Source: a bacterium (lineage in GTDB: Bacteria > Patescibacteriota > Patescibacteriia > PEXW01). From it: 47,785 nt of DNA. This document shows positions 16,073 through 24,813 of this stretch, in pieces. The position numbers and the translations under genes are program-made. Positions within the stretch are counted from its first letter, which is position 1. Each line of letters begins with the position of its first letter. The DNA lies in contig JAUYFT010000001.1 in assembly GCA_030689605.1 (NCBI GenBank), positions 1-47,785 on the forward strand. Direction: 5' to 3'. The notes under the pieces are model-generated. The model was not told where the DNA came from. It made no database searches and was given only the letters and a program-made list of their open reading frames with translations.

Positions 16073-17269
16073 ATGCCAAAATCAAAATCAAACGCAAAAC
16101 CAGCGTTGAAGAAAAATGAGAATATCAAAGTTATCCCCGTGAAATCCGTCATCCCGCCAGTAAAGCCGCAGCCTGCCCAGCCCACCCCCGTGGGTTTGCT
16201 TGGGCTGGCGCCGTTCTCCCACCACCACTGGACACGGTGGACCTACCTAACCTTGGCTGCAATCCTCGTGGTCACCCTAGGCATGTCACTCGTCACATTC
16301 ATCCACTTCACGCGTAAAGCTGCCCCGAGTCCCGCCCCGGTCATCGCCAAGCCCGTCAGTACCGTGCCCACGGAGTTTGCCCCTGACCTCACCGGCGGCA
16401 ATCGCTACACCCATGGGCACTTTTACCCTGTGGCGGTCATGATTGATAACGCAGCGACCGCGCGACCCCAGTCATCCCTCCAAGCAGCGTCGGTGGTGTA
16501 CGAAGCGCTCGTCGAAGGTGGCATTACTCGTTTCATGGCGGTGTTTGACCAAGGAGAGGTGAAGGAAATTGGGCCGGTACGTTCTGCGCGCCAGTACTTC
16601 TTGGAGTGGCTGGCAGAGTACGAAGCCGCCTACGCCCATGCGGGTGGTTCGCCCGAGGCGCTCTCGAATATCCGTCGTGAGCGTATCCATGACATCAACG
16701 GCATTGGCAGCGCTTCGACGGCGTTTTTCCGGGATAGTACTCGTCCAGCACCGCACAACTTGTACACGACCGGGATGAAGATGTTCCTCACCACGCGGGC
16801 GAACAACCTGAAGTACTCTGACGTCACGCTTACGCCGTGGACATTCGGTTCAACCGTCAGTACGGGTGTCGCTGCCAAGAATGTCACCTTCTACTTCACC
16901 GGTCGGACGAAGAGTACGGAAGTGAGCTACACGTACGATGCAACCAAACTGCAGTGGCTGCGTAGCCAAGCCGGGAAAGAGCACCAGGATCGGCTTACGA
17001 AAGCAACTATTGGCGTCACCAACCTCGTCATTCAGCGCATCTCCAGTAAGATTGCAGTCGGTGAAAAAGGGCGCTTAACGATGTCGGTTACGGGTACTGG
17101 GAAAGCCAAAATTTTTCAGCAAGGACAGGTTCTGGACGTGACATGGAGTAAAGTGAAATCTGAAGACCGAACAGTGTTCACCTTGGCTGATGGAACTCCA
17201 GCGACTTTCCTCCCGGGCAATACCTGGATTGAAGTCTTACCCGAAGATCGCACGCTAACCGTCCAGTAA
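16073..17269 (+). CDS. DUF3048 (YerB-like) membrane-anchored protein, copy 2
   Basis: The 398-residue paralogue has a longer Lys- and Pro-rich cytoplasmic lead, a membrane segment at about 55-77, and a DUF3048 domain with AVMIDNAATARPQSSL, VYEALVEGGITRF, IGPVRSARQYF and AYAHAGGSPE. The domain aligns throughout with copy 1, but the N-terminal thirds are unrelated, so the duplication is old. An AT-rich spacer of 39 nt separates the two. It ends 2 nt before the HAD phosphatase gene, so all belong to one rightward unit. Confidence 0.88.
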   Translation: MPKSKSNAKPALKKNENIKVIPVKSVIPPVKPQPAQPTPVGLLGLAPFSHHHWTRWTYLTLAAILVVTLGMSLVTFIHFTRKAAPSPAPVIAKPVSTVPTEFAPDLTGGNRYTHGHFYPVAVMIDNAATARPQSSLQAASVVYEALVEGGITRFMAVFDQGEVKEIGPVRSARQYFLEWLAEYEAAYAHAGGSPEALSNIRRERIHDINGIGSASTAFFRDSTRPAPHNLYTTGMKMFLTTRANNLKYSDVTLTPWTFGSTVSTGVAAKNVTFYFTGRTKSTEVSYTYDATKLQWLRSQAGKEHQDRLTKATIGVTNLVIQRISSKIAVGEKGRLTMSVTGTGKAKIFQQGQVLDVTWSKVKSEDRTVFTLADGTPATFLPGNTWIEVLPEDRTLTVQ

Positions 17270-17271
17270 GC

Positions 17272-18102
17272 GTGCGCCATCGTATTAAACTTCTGGCTAT
17301 TGACCTTGATGACACGCTCATTGGGTCAAATTTTCGTATATCCCAAGCCAACAAGCTGGCGGTGCATCGGGCGATTCGGGCGGGCATGATCGTCACGCTG
17401 GCCACGGGTCGGACGTTTACCACCACGCTGCCTTTCGCCAAGCAGCTCGGGTTAAAGCACACGCTTATGTGTTTCCAGGGAGCGCTGCTGCGCGGGAAGA
17501 GCAAGGTGCTTACCTCCCGCACCATGCCGCCCCAGCACTTTCTAGACGTTGTCGAATTCGGTTTGCGCCACAAGGTGCAGGTCTGCGTCTACGTGCTAGA
17601 CCACGATACGGTGTTCTTTCAGCGCCCGCTCGACCGGTACGGCAAGGAGTACCTTGATCGCATCGAGCAGGTGCGGCAAATAAGCTTGGTTAACCTCCGC
17701 ACGTTCCCATTCTCGCACCCGCCCATCAAAATTATGTTCGTCACCCGGCCGGAGCAGGTTATTAAGCTGGAAGCCTTGGCGCAACGGAAGTGGGGCAAGA
17801 AGCTCTACATAACCCGAACCCGTGCCAACCTGCTAGAGTTCCTCCACCCGCACGTGGATAAAGGTTTCGCCCTGCGGTACTTGGCCGAGCACTACAACCT
17901 GGAAATGGCTCAAACCGCGGCAATTGGTGATGGCTACAATGATATTCCCATGCTGAAAGCTGCAGGCGTTTCGTTCGCCGTAAAGAATGCAGCGGCAAAA
18001 GTTGAGCGTGCCGCGGATCACGTCGTTGCCTCGTGCGACCAGGATGGGGTGGCCGAAGCGATCGATTGGATCTTAGCGAATCGGAATCCGAAGAAAAAAT
18101 AA
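17272..18102 (+). CDS. Cof-type HAD-family phosphatase
   Basis: The 276-residue cytoplasmic hydrolase starts with GTG at 17272. HAD motif I is LLAIDLDDTLI with nucleophile and acid/base Asp. Motif II is LATGRTF. Motif IV is IGDGYNDIPML. A C2B-type cap lies between. Cof-type members remove phosphate from sugar phosphates, nucleotides or cofactors; the substrate cannot be read from sequence. The start lies 2 nt after the DUF3048 stop and has no clear ribosome site, so coupling to upstream translation is likely. Confidence 0.88.
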   Translation: MRHRIKLLAIDLDDTLIGSNFRISQANKLAVHRAIRAGMIVTLATGRTFTTTLPFAKQLGLKHTLMCFQGALLRGKSKVLTSRTMPPQHFLDVVEFGLRHKVQVCVYVLDHDTVFFQRPLDRYGKEYLDRIEQVRQISLVNLRTFPFSHPPIKIMFVTRPEQVIKLEALAQRKWGKKLYITRTRANLLEFLHPHVDKGFALRYLAEHYNLEMAQTAAIGDGYNDIPMLKAAGVSFAVKNAAAKVERAADHVVASCDQDGVAEAIDWILANRNPKKK

Positions 18103-18114
18103 TCAGTAACCACC

Positions 18115-19377
18115 ATGTTCACCTCCTTCCACCTCAAGAATGGCGCCCGGGTCATTATCGCTCCGCGGAAAGACACGCAGGCCGTCACGGTCATGGTGTT
18201 CGTCAAAGTTGGCTCACGGTACGAAGCCGTGCCGCTGAACGGCGCGTCGCACTTCTTGGAGCACCTCATGTTCAAGGGCACCAAGCGCCGGCCAGACACC
18301 CTAACCATTTCCAAAGAGCTGGATAGCATCGGCGCGGAGTTCAATGCGTTCACGAGCAAGGATCACACGGCGTACTACATCAAGGCCAGCAAGCAGCACT
18401 TGGACCTCGCCTTGGACATGCTCTCGGACATGCTCATCAACTCCAAGTTCGACGCCAAGGAGCTGGATCGCGAGCGTGGCGTCATCATCGAGGAGATTAA
18501 TATGTATGAGGATAATCCCATGGCGTTGGTGGAGGATGTTTTTGAAAAGCAGCTCTACGGCGGCACGCCGCTCGGCCGGAACATTGCTGGTACCAAGCAG
18601 GGGATTGCAGCCATGAATCGCAAAGCTATGTTGCAGTACAAAGATGCTTACTACGTCGGCAGCAACACCACTATTATCGTTTCGGGTAGCGTGCCGAAAA
18701 ATGTTCGTCCTCTTATCACCTCGTACTTCCAGAAGTATCCCAGCACACGTGTAGGGAAACGATTCGTTGCGCAAACAGGTTTTGCCAAGCCTGGGGTCGT
18801 CCTGCGGCAGAAAGCCACCGAGCAAGTCCATCTCACCATTGGCATGCCGACCTTCGGCTACCTGGACAAACGGAATGACGCATTGGCTCTGCTCTCCATT
18901 ATCCTCGGCGGGACTATGAGCTCGCGGCTCTTCATCGAAATTCGGGAGCGTCGCGGCCTCTGTTACTACATCCGCGCCAGCGTGAACCCGTACGAGCAGG
19001 TAGGGCACTTCGCCATTCAAGCCGGTATCGACAAGCAACGGATTGACCAGGCAATTCCCGCTATCACTGCTGAACTAGCCAAAGTTGTACGTTCTGGGGT
19101 GACAGCAGAAGAGCTCCACCGGGCAAAAGAGTACGTGAAGGGCAAGTTTATTCTTTCCTTGGAAGATTCCGAAAATGTCGCGGGCTGGTTGGGCAAGCAA
19201 GCCCTTTTTCAGCGGCAAGTGAAGACCGACGCAGAAAGGATTGTTGACTTCGAAAAGGTAACGCGACGCTCTGTCGAGCAGGTTGCTCGTCAGGTCTTGC
19301 GTCCGAGCGCGTTCCGGCTGGCCATTGTGGGTCCCTACACCGACCAGGCGCGGTTTGCCCGGCTTTTGCGCGGCTAG
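18115..19377 (+). CDS. M16-family zinc metallopeptidase
   Basis: The 420-residue protein carries the inverted zinc motif HFLEH (His46, Glu49, His50), with a further acidic ligand at Glu126 or Glu127 in VIIEEI about 76 residues on. The C-terminal half has the second M16 fold with GGTMSSRLFIEIRERRGLCYYI, whose Arg and Tyr normally bind substrate. Single-domain M16 proteins of this size resemble YmxG/PqqL-type peptidases that act as dimers on short polypeptides. There is no signal peptide. It lies 12 nt after the HAD gene. Confidence 0.92.
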   Translation: MFTSFHLKNGARVIIAPRKDTQAVTVMVFVKVGSRYEAVPLNGASHFLEHLMFKGTKRRPDTLTISKELDSIGAEFNAFTSKDHTAYYIKASKQHLDLALDMLSDMLINSKFDAKELDRERGVIIEEINMYEDNPMALVEDVFEKQLYGGTPLGRNIAGTKQGIAAMNRKAMLQYKDAYYVGSNTTIIVSGSVPKNVRPLITSYFQKYPSTRVGKRFVAQTGFAKPGVVLRQKATEQVHLTIGMPTFGYLDKRNDALALLSIILGGTMSSRLFIEIRERRGLCYYIRASVNPYEQVGHFAIQAGIDKQRIDQAIPAITAELAKVVRSGVTAEELHRAKEYVKGKFILSLEDSENVAGWLGKQALFQRQVKTDAERIVDFEKVTRRSVEQVARQVLRPSAFRLAIVGPYTDQARFARLLRG

Positions 19378-19394
19378 GCTACAGGCGGTATACT
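19366..19394 (+). promoter_or_regulatory. Promoter of the PerM-type gene, leaderless type
   Basis: TTGCGC (19366-19371) and TATACT (19389-19394) are 17 bp apart. The -35 overlaps the last codons of the M16 gene. The ATG follows the -10 by only 6 nt. Confidence 0.6.
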
Positions 19395-19400
19395 GCCCAC

Positions 19401-20459
19401 ATGGATATTGGAGACAACCGAAACGTCAACGTCAGCATTTCCACCGCAACCATGCTTCGGCTGGTCGGCGTGGTTTTGCTTTTGGCCTTTGCGTACGCCA
19501 TCCGCGACGTTTTTATTCTCTTCCTCGTCGCCGTGGTTTTGGCCACAGCGCTCGATCCCTGGGTGGACAAGCTGCAATCTTGGCGCGTACCCCGAAGCCT
19601 CGGCCTCATCATTATATTTATCATTCTCTTCGGCGGCATTAGCGTTATTCTCGGCCTGCTTATCCCGCCGCTGGTTACGCAGTTCAACGAGCTTACCCAG
19701 AATTTCCCGGCAATCTACCAGAAGTTCATTGATGAGTTCCAAGCCCTTCGGGATCTCTCCAGCCAAGCTGGCATCCAGCAGAACATTAGCGGCGTCCTGC
19801 AGTCCATTCAGGGCAGCGTCACCAGCGCAGGGAGTAGTGTGTTTTCGGCGCTTAGTGGTTTCTTCGGGGGGGTGATTGCTTTTATCGCCGTGCTCATTAT
19901 CACCTTCTATATGGTGACCGAGGAGAGCGGCATGAAGAAGTTTTTCCGTTCCGTTGCGCCCTTGAAGTTCCAACCCTATCTGCACGAGCTCATAACTAAA
20001 ATCCAATTCAAGATGGGTGGTTGGCTTCGGGGTCAGCTCCTATTGCTGCTCATCGTGGCGATCATGAGTTACATTGGCCTGCTACTACTGGGCGTGAAGT
20101 ACGCCCTTATCTTGGCTTTATTTGCCGGCCTGATGGAGTTCATTCCCATGATTGGCTCCACCATTGCCATGGTGCCGGCGGCATTCATCGCGTTTACCCA
20201 AAGTCCAACGAAGGGTATCCTAACGATTATCCTTTTCATCGTGGTGCAGCAGCTTGAGAACAACTTTATTGTGCCAAAGGTCATGAAGAGCACAACTGGC
20301 CTGCACTCTATTGTGACCATCGTCGTCCTCCTCATTGGGGCAAAGGCTGCCGGGCTTCTGGGGATTATCCTTGCCGTTCCGGTTACGCTCATCGTCATGA
20401 CGGTGTACCAGGACATTTTCGGGAAGCGCCGAGAAGCAGAACTCCAGCTGGAACAGTAA
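19401..20459 (+). CDS. AI-2E/PerM-family permease
   Basis: The 352-residue protein has about eight membrane segments in the arrangement typical of this family: two pairs at the N-terminus, a soluble loop at about 100-150, then a conserved C-terminal half with FAGLMEFIPMIGS, QQLENNFIVPKVM and GIILAVP. Members export small molecules or ions; the name AI-2 exporter comes from E. coli TqsA and should not be carried over. Its own leaderless promoter separates it from the M16 gene. Confidence 0.88.
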   Translation: MDIGDNRNVNVSISTATMLRLVGVVLLLAFAYAIRDVFILFLVAVVLATALDPWVDKLQSWRVPRSLGLIIIFIILFGGISVILGLLIPPLVTQFNELTQNFPAIYQKFIDEFQALRDLSSQAGIQQNISGVLQSIQGSVTSAGSSVFSALSGFFGGVIAFIAVLIITFYMVTEESGMKKFFRSVAPLKFQPYLHELITKIQFKMGGWLRGQLLLLLIVAIMSYIGLLLLGVKYALILALFAGLMEFIPMIGSTIAMVPAAFIAFTQSPTKGILTIILFIVVQQLENNFIVPKVMKSTTGLHSIVTIVVLLIGAKAAGLLGIILAVPVTLIVMTVYQDIFGKRREAELQLEQ

Positions 20460-20470
20460 ATCCGAATCCT

Positions 20471-21934
20471 ATGCCCAAACGCGTCCCGCTCTTGCTGACG
20501 ACGCCTATTTACTACGCCAACGGGGCACCGCACGTTGGCTCGGCGTACACGACTATTGCAGCCGATGTTATTGCCCGTGCTTGGAAACAGCAGAACCGGA
20601 AAGTTTTTCTGCTTACCGGCACCGACGAGCACGGCCAGAAAGTTGCCGATACTGCGGCAAAGGCCGGCGTCACGCCCCAGGCCTTTGTTGACACGCAAGC
20701 CAAGGCCTTCCAACACGTGTTCCAGCAGCTCAACGTTGGTTTTGACAGATTCATTCGCACTACCGAGGCAGACCACGTTGTTGGCGTTAAGGATTTTTTG
20801 AATAAACTTAAAGCTGCTACCACGCCGCTTGGCCGTCCTGCGGTGTACCAAGGTGAATACAAGGGTTTGTACTGCCAGGGTTGTGAGCGTTTTCTCACCG
20901 AAAAGGAGCTGGTGGATGGGAGGTGCCCCCTGCACAACACCGTGCCGCAGGAGCTCGTGGAGCATAACTGGTTTTTTCGTCTAACCGACTATTTGCCGAA
21001 GCTAAAGAAAGCGCTCACGTCGAATAGCCTCCGCATTTTGCCATCGGCTGCCCGGCAAGAGGTGCTTGGCTACTTCACGCAAGGGATTCAGGATTTCTCT
21101 ATCTCGCGTGAAAACGTGAAGTGGGGCATTCCACTGCCGTGGGACAAGACGCAGACGGCGTACGTGTGGGTCGACGCGCTGCCGAACTACCTCACCGGTG
21201 TTGGCTACGGCAAGAATGCCCGTCAGTACCGGCAGTGGTGGCGTGGCGAAGTGGTGCACTTCATGGCGCGCGATATCCTGAAGTTCCACACTATCTACTG
21301 GCCGGCTCTGCTCATGGCCATCGGTGAGCCGGTGCCGGCAACCATGTTCGCGCATGGTTACTTCACCATTGATGGCCGCAAGATGAGCAAGAGCCTGGGC
21401 AATGTTATCGATCCAGTCGACCTGATTGGCAAGTACGGCGTGGATGGGACACGGTACCTTTTGCTCACGCCGTTTCCGTTCGGCCAGGATGGCGATTTGC
21501 CTGTGCAGCGTTTCATCGAGAAGTTTAATGCCGACCTGGCGAATGGTCTGGGTAACTTGTTGTCACGAACCACTAACATGGTGGAGCAGTACTGCGGGGG
21601 GGTGGTGAAATCTGTGGACGCGCCGAAGCCGCTTACCAAGGCCGAGCAGCAAACGCTCGCATACGACTTCACTGGCTCGCTCGTTACGACGTGGAAAGCA
21701 ATTGCGTGGGCTAATCAGGCGATTGATAGGGCGAAGCCTTGGGCTCTGGCGAAGAGCACAAAGCCAGCGGACGCGAAGAAGCTCGCGCTGCTCCTCGCGC
21801 AGCTCGTTGCGCAGCTATTGGAAATCAGCCACGCGCTCACGCCGTACCTACCCGTCACCAGCGCGACGATGACCAAGGCGCTGCGAGCCAAGAAGATCGT
21901 CAAAGCTCCACCACTATTCCAACGCGTCGTATGA
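20471..21934 (+). CDS. metG: Methionyl-tRNA synthetase
   Basis: This class I synthetase charges initiator and elongator tRNA-Met. The 487-residue protein has the HIGH-type motif APHVGSAYT near residue 18, a zinc knuckle (YCQGC, then CPLH) near 140-160, and KMSKS at 304-308. The anticodon-binding helical domain forms the C-terminus. The EMAP/Trbp111-like tRNA-binding extension found in some bacteria is absent. It ends in TGA overlapping the ATG of cvpA by 4 nt, so the two are translationally coupled. The use of TGA as stop supports the standard code. Confidence 0.96.
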   Translation: MPKRVPLLLTTPIYYANGAPHVGSAYTTIAADVIARAWKQQNRKVFLLTGTDEHGQKVADTAAKAGVTPQAFVDTQAKAFQHVFQQLNVGFDRFIRTTEADHVVGVKDFLNKLKAATTPLGRPAVYQGEYKGLYCQGCERFLTEKELVDGRCPLHNTVPQELVEHNWFFRLTDYLPKLKKALTSNSLRILPSAARQEVLGYFTQGIQDFSISRENVKWGIPLPWDKTQTAYVWVDALPNYLTGVGYGKNARQYRQWWRGEVVHFMARDILKFHTIYWPALLMAIGEPVPATMFAHGYFTIDGRKMSKSLGNVIDPVDLIGKYGVDGTRYLLLTPFPFGQDGDLPVQRFIEKFNADLANGLGNLLSRTTNMVEQYCGGVVKSVDAPKPLTKAEQQTLAYDFTGSLVTTWKAIAWANQAIDRAKPWALAKSTKPADAKKLALLLAQLVAQLLEISHALTPYLPVTSATMTKALRAKKIVKAPPLFQRVV

Positions 21935-22446
21935 GTACCGCGGATATCGTCCTCCTCATCCTCTGGTTCGGCTTTGTGTGGGCCGGATTTTGGTACGGCC
22001 TCATCCAGACGCTCGGCGGGGTTGTGGGTGTCATTGCCGGGGCGATTATCGCCGGCCGGACGTACACGATTGCTGGAGGTTGGTTCGGCGGCGCCGGTGA
22101 TCGGTTAGGCTTGAGTCAGTGGTTGGCCTTTACTATTATTTTCGTAATGGTCAACCGGGCGGTGGCAATTGCTACGGGCAGCGTCGGGAAAATCCTGAAC
22201 GTCGTGAAGGTTGTTCCTGGGGTAGGATCCATTAACCGTCTCGGCGGTGCCATTGTTGGTTTGGTGGAAGGTGCACTCATCCTCGGCTTACTCGTTGGCT
22301 TAGCACAACGGTTAGAAGTTAGCGCGAGTCTCACGGCATACCTCGAGGGCTCTCGCGTCGCCAGCCTGCTCGGTTCAATCGGCAGCAGTCTCATGCCGCT
22401 CTTACCCGAAGCCATTCGCGGGGTGAAAGCAATCATAAATGTCTAG
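21931..22446 (+). CDS. CvpA-family membrane protein
   Basis: The 171-residue protein starts at the ATG that overlaps the metG stop. It has four membrane segments, with FVWAGFWYGLIQTLGGVVGVIAG in the first pair and a Gly-rich GVGSINRLGGAIVGLVEGALIL near residue 110, as in the colicin V production protein family. The role of CvpA proteins is tied to envelope homeostasis in other bacteria and is not well defined. The last 8 nt overlap rsmI. Confidence 0.8.
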   Translation: MSTADIVLLILWFGFVWAGFWYGLIQTLGGVVGVIAGAIIAGRTYTIAGGWFGGAGDRLGLSQWLAFTIIFVMVNRAVAIATGSVGKILNVVKVVPGVGSINRLGGAIVGLVEGALILGLLVGLAQRLEVSASLTAYLEGSRVASLLGSIGSSLMPLLPEAIRGVKAIINV

Positions 22447-23137
22447 CACACTCTACATTGTCGCTACGCCCATTGGTAATCTGGATGACCTTAGTGTGCG
22501 CGCGAAGGAGACATTGGCGCACGTGAGCGCCATCCTGGCCGAAGATACGCGCGAGGCGGCGAAGATTCTTACGCACATTGGCGCCCAGAAAGAACTGATC
22601 CGCTACGACGAGCATACCCGCGGCGCGCGGGAAGACGCTATCATCGGCCGTCTCCGGAAAGGTGAATCATTTGCGCTCGTGGCCGACCGCGGCACGCCGA
22701 ACATTGCCGATCCCGGTGGGCGGCTGGTGGAGCGGGTGTACCGAGAGTGCCCCGAGGTGAAGGTCGTGCCAATTCCAGGTCCATCAGCCATGGCAACAGC
22801 ACTTTCGGTTTGTGGCTTTCCGCTTCAGCAGTACACGGGCTACGGTTTCCTGCCACTGAAGAACGGTCGGCAGACTATCCTCAAGAATATGGTAGCCGAT
22901 GAGCGTCCAGCAGTATTCTTCGAGTCACCCCATAGGGTTGAAAAAGTCCTTCAATTTTTTATTGATAACTGCCCCGAGCGGGAAGTCTTTGTTGCCCGCG
23001 AGCTTACTAAAACCTTTGAGCACCTCTACCGCGGCAAACCCGCCGACGCCCTCGCCGCGCTGCGTGACGACGCCGTGAAAGGGGAGTTCACCGTGGTGTT
23101 GGGGCCGGGGGGGAGCCAGAAAGCGCTAAAGCCATAG
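22439..23137 (+). CDS. rsmI: 16S rRNA (cytidine-1402-2'-O)-methyltransferase
   Basis: RsmI methylates the ribose of C1402 in the decoding centre, using S-adenosylmethionine. The 232-residue protein has the tetrapyrrole-methylase fold: YIVATPIGNLDDL at the N-terminus, AEDTR at 38-42, DRGTPNIADPG as the cofactor loop (usually SDAGTPxISDPG), and PGPSAMATALSVCGFP. The canonical protein is about 280 residues; here the C-terminal extension is shortened. It overlaps cvpA by 8 nt. Its partner RsmH is not in the window. Confidence 0.93.
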   Translation: MSSTLYIVATPIGNLDDLSVRAKETLAHVSAILAEDTREAAKILTHIGAQKELIRYDEHTRGAREDAIIGRLRKGESFALVADRGTPNIADPGGRLVERVYRECPEVKVVPIPGPSAMATALSVCGFPLQQYTGYGFLPLKNGRQTILKNMVADERPAVFFESPHRVEKVLQFFIDNCPEREVFVARELTKTFEHLYRGKPADALAALRDDAVKGEFTVVLGPGGSQKALKP

Positions 23138-23237
23138 AGCTGTAGTTGGGAATGCATCCAATCACTATTGAGGAGATTTAGGCTTGGCAAAGTGCTTTCA
23201 TTCGAGAGCTTTCGGCATAGGCAGGAAAGCCCCTTCC

Positions 23238-23265
23238 TTGACATTTTGGCTTCAATTCATACAAT
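23238..23265 (+). promoter_or_regulatory. Promoter of the ATP synthase operon
   Basis: TTGACA (23238-23243), a perfect -35, and TACAAT (23260-23265) are 16 bp apart. The first gene starts 68 nt downstream. The stretch from the rsmI stop to here holds no convincing gene. Confidence 0.7.
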
Positions 23266-23333
23266 TATTGCGCGCCATATTTTTGGCCGATTCGGCGGAA
23301 TTCCCGCAGAACCACGCATTTTCCGTTCGGTTT

Positions 23334-23597
23334 ATGGCTGATACACTGCAGAAACAGGGGTTCTGGCAAGCCCTGGGCATGGCCTGGGAGTTGGGCTATA
23401 TCATCGCCATTCCCATCGTTATCCTGGGTTTGGGGGGGCGATTCCTGGATAAGCGCTTCGATACCTCGCCTTGGCTGTTCTTGGCCGGCGTCCTCCTCTC
23501 TATCGTTCTCACCTCGTTCGGGCTGGTCTGGAAGTTCAAAAAACTGCTCAAAGATGTCGAGCAGGAAACCACGCCACCCACATCACTAAAGAAGTAA
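23334..23597 (+). CDS. AtpI/AtpZ-like ATP synthase accessory protein
   Basis: From the ATG at 23334 (MADTLQKQGFW) the product is 87 residues with two membrane segments, about 16-36 and 43-66, and a Gly-rich turn (LGLGGRFLDKRF). This is the shape of AtpZ/AtpI-family proteins that lead F-type operons and help cation supply or c-ring assembly. A longer in-frame start at 23184 would lie upstream of the promoter, so it is unlikely. It ends one base before the atpB start codon. Confidence 0.8.
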   Translation: MADTLQKQGFWQALGMAWELGYIIAIPIVILGLGGRFLDKRFDTSPWLFLAGVLLSIVLTSFGLVWKFKKLLKDVEQETTPPTSLKK

Positions 23598-24338
23598 ATG
23601 GCCGAAGTCTCCCTCGCTGCCGAAACCGTATTCCACCTGGGGCCAATCCCCATCAACAACAGCGTCCTTACTACCTGGATTGTCGTCGTACTCATCATCA
23701 TTGGTGCATCGTTCCTCCGCAAGGCCAAGCTGGTGCCGCATGGGTTGCAGAACCTGGTGGAGTTTTTGTTCGACGGCGCCCTGGGGATAATGGACTCGGT
23801 CACTGGGAGCCGGGCGCAATCGGAGAAGTTCTTCCCCTTCATCTTCACGTTCTTCATCTTCATCCTCATTGGCAACTGGCTTGGCCTCTTGCCGGGGGTA
23901 GGGACGATTGGCTTCCACGAAGTGCACGAAGGCAAAGAAGTTTTTGTGCCAATCTTGCGTGGTCCAGCAGCAGATTTGAACTTCACCCTGGCGCTCGCGC
24001 TCATCTCTGTGGTGGCGACACAGGTGATTGCGGTATTTACCATCGGTATTGCCAAGCACTTGAAGAAGTACATTAACTTCAAGGATCCCATCATGGGCTT
24101 CGTCGGCGCACTGGAAGCCATGTCAGAGTTTGCCAAGATCCTCTCATTCAGCTTCCGGTTGTTCGGCAACGTTTTCGCCGGGGAAGTGCTACTCATCGTC
24201 ATCGGCCTCATCATCCCGTACATCGTTCCTATCCCATTCATGTTCCTAGAGATTTTCGTGGGTTTTATCCAGGCGTTCATTTTCGCCATGCTCACCCTGG
24301 TCTTCCTAAAAGTCGCCACCACCGCGCACGAACATTAG
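23598..24338 (+). CDS. atpB: ATP synthase F0 subunit a
   Basis: Subunit a forms the ion half-channels against the c-ring. The 246-residue protein has five to six membrane segments. The key region is FSFRLFGNVFAGE near residue 195, which holds the essential stator Arg in SFRLFGN. FVGFIQAFIFAMLTLVFL follows at the C-terminus, with the usual conserved Gln. It begins directly after the AtpI/Z-like stop. A 180-nt spacer full of hairpins separates it from atpE. Confidence 0.95.
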   Translation: MAEVSLAAETVFHLGPIPINNSVLTTWIVVVLIIIGASFLRKAKLVPHGLQNLVEFLFDGALGIMDSVTGSRAQSEKFFPFIFTFFIFILIGNWLGLLPGVGTIGFHEVHEGKEVFVPILRGPAADLNFTLALALISVVATQVIAVFTIGIAKHLKKYINFKDPIMGFVGALEAMSEFAKILSFSFRLFGNVFAGEVLLIVIGLIIPYIVPIPFMFLEIFVGFIQAFIFAMLTLVFLKVATTAHEH

Positions 24339-24351
24339 CTCCCACCACCCC

Positions 24352-24442
24352 GTCCCGCTACTGCGGGACACCCCTCCTCCGGCAGGAGGGGAGGCAGCAC
24401 CTAGCGATGAAGCGTTGAATCCTGAAAGTCAGAACTCAACGT
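24352..24442 (+). promoter_or_regulatory. Three consecutive hairpins in the atpB-atpE spacer
   Basis: Hairpin 1: GTCCCGC and GCGGGAC at 24352-24369. Hairpin 2: CCCCTCCT and AGGAGGGG at 24371-24391. Hairpin 3: GCGTTGA and TCAACGT with an inner CTGA/TCAG stem, 24412-24442. They precede atpE, the gene needed in highest copy. Processing or mRNA protection is possible. Hairpin 1 belongs to the short GTCCCGC palindrome set seen elsewhere in the window. Confidence 0.6.
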
Positions 24443-24520
24443 TTCACCACTAACTGTACCGACCGTCCGACGTTAAACACCCAACCCTCGTCGGGGCGCA
24501 GGTACGAAAGGGAAAGTAGT

Positions 24521-24748
24521 ATGGAAGAAGCTTCAGCAAAGTTGTTCGCCGCCGCACTGGCCATTGCTATCGGTGGATTCGGTCCAGCGTTCGCCATCGG
24601 TAAGCTCGCCGCCAAGGCTATGGAAGCCATTGGCCGCAACCCCGAAGCCGCGAGCAAGATCCAGGTGCCAATGCTCATCGCCATGGCGTTCGCCGAAGCC
24701 ATTGCCGTGTACGCGCTGGTCGTTGCCCTCATCATTAAGTTCGTCTAG
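24521..24748 (+). CDS. atpE: ATP synthase F0 subunit c
   Basis: Subunit c makes the rotating ring. The 75-residue hairpin has a first helix with Gly-rich [13 protein letters not shown], the polar loop AIGRNPEA, and a second helix with the ion-carrying Glu59 in [15 protein letters not shown]. The residues after Glu59 are Ala-Ile, not the Ser/Thr seen in sodium-binding rings, and the first helix lacks the Gln of those rings. A proton ring is therefore more likely. A purine-rich GAAAGGGAAAG lies just upstream of the ATG. Confidence 0.95.
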   Translation: MEEASAKLFAAALAIAIGGFGPAFAIGKLAAKAMEAIGRNPEAASKIQVPMLIAMAFAEAIAVYALVVALIIKFV

Positions 24749-24764
24749 TTCTTCGCTGACGAAT

Positions 24765-24786
24765 CCCTCGCCAATGCTGGCGGGGG
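24765..24786 (+). promoter_or_regulatory. Hairpin between atpE and atpF
   Basis: CCCTCGCCA pairs with TGGCGGGGG (one T-G pair) around a 4-nt loop, 17 nt after the atpE stop. No T run follows, so it is not a terminator. It may protect the atpE message from 3' decay. Confidence 0.5.
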
Positions 24787-24813
24787 AAGGCTAGCGAGTA
24801 ACACCTCAAATTT

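Noticed and set aside
24521-24748. Sodium-specific c-ring
   Set aside because: The residues after Glu59 and in the first helix do not match the sodium-binding set (Gln, Ser/Thr), so there is no support for sodium coupling.
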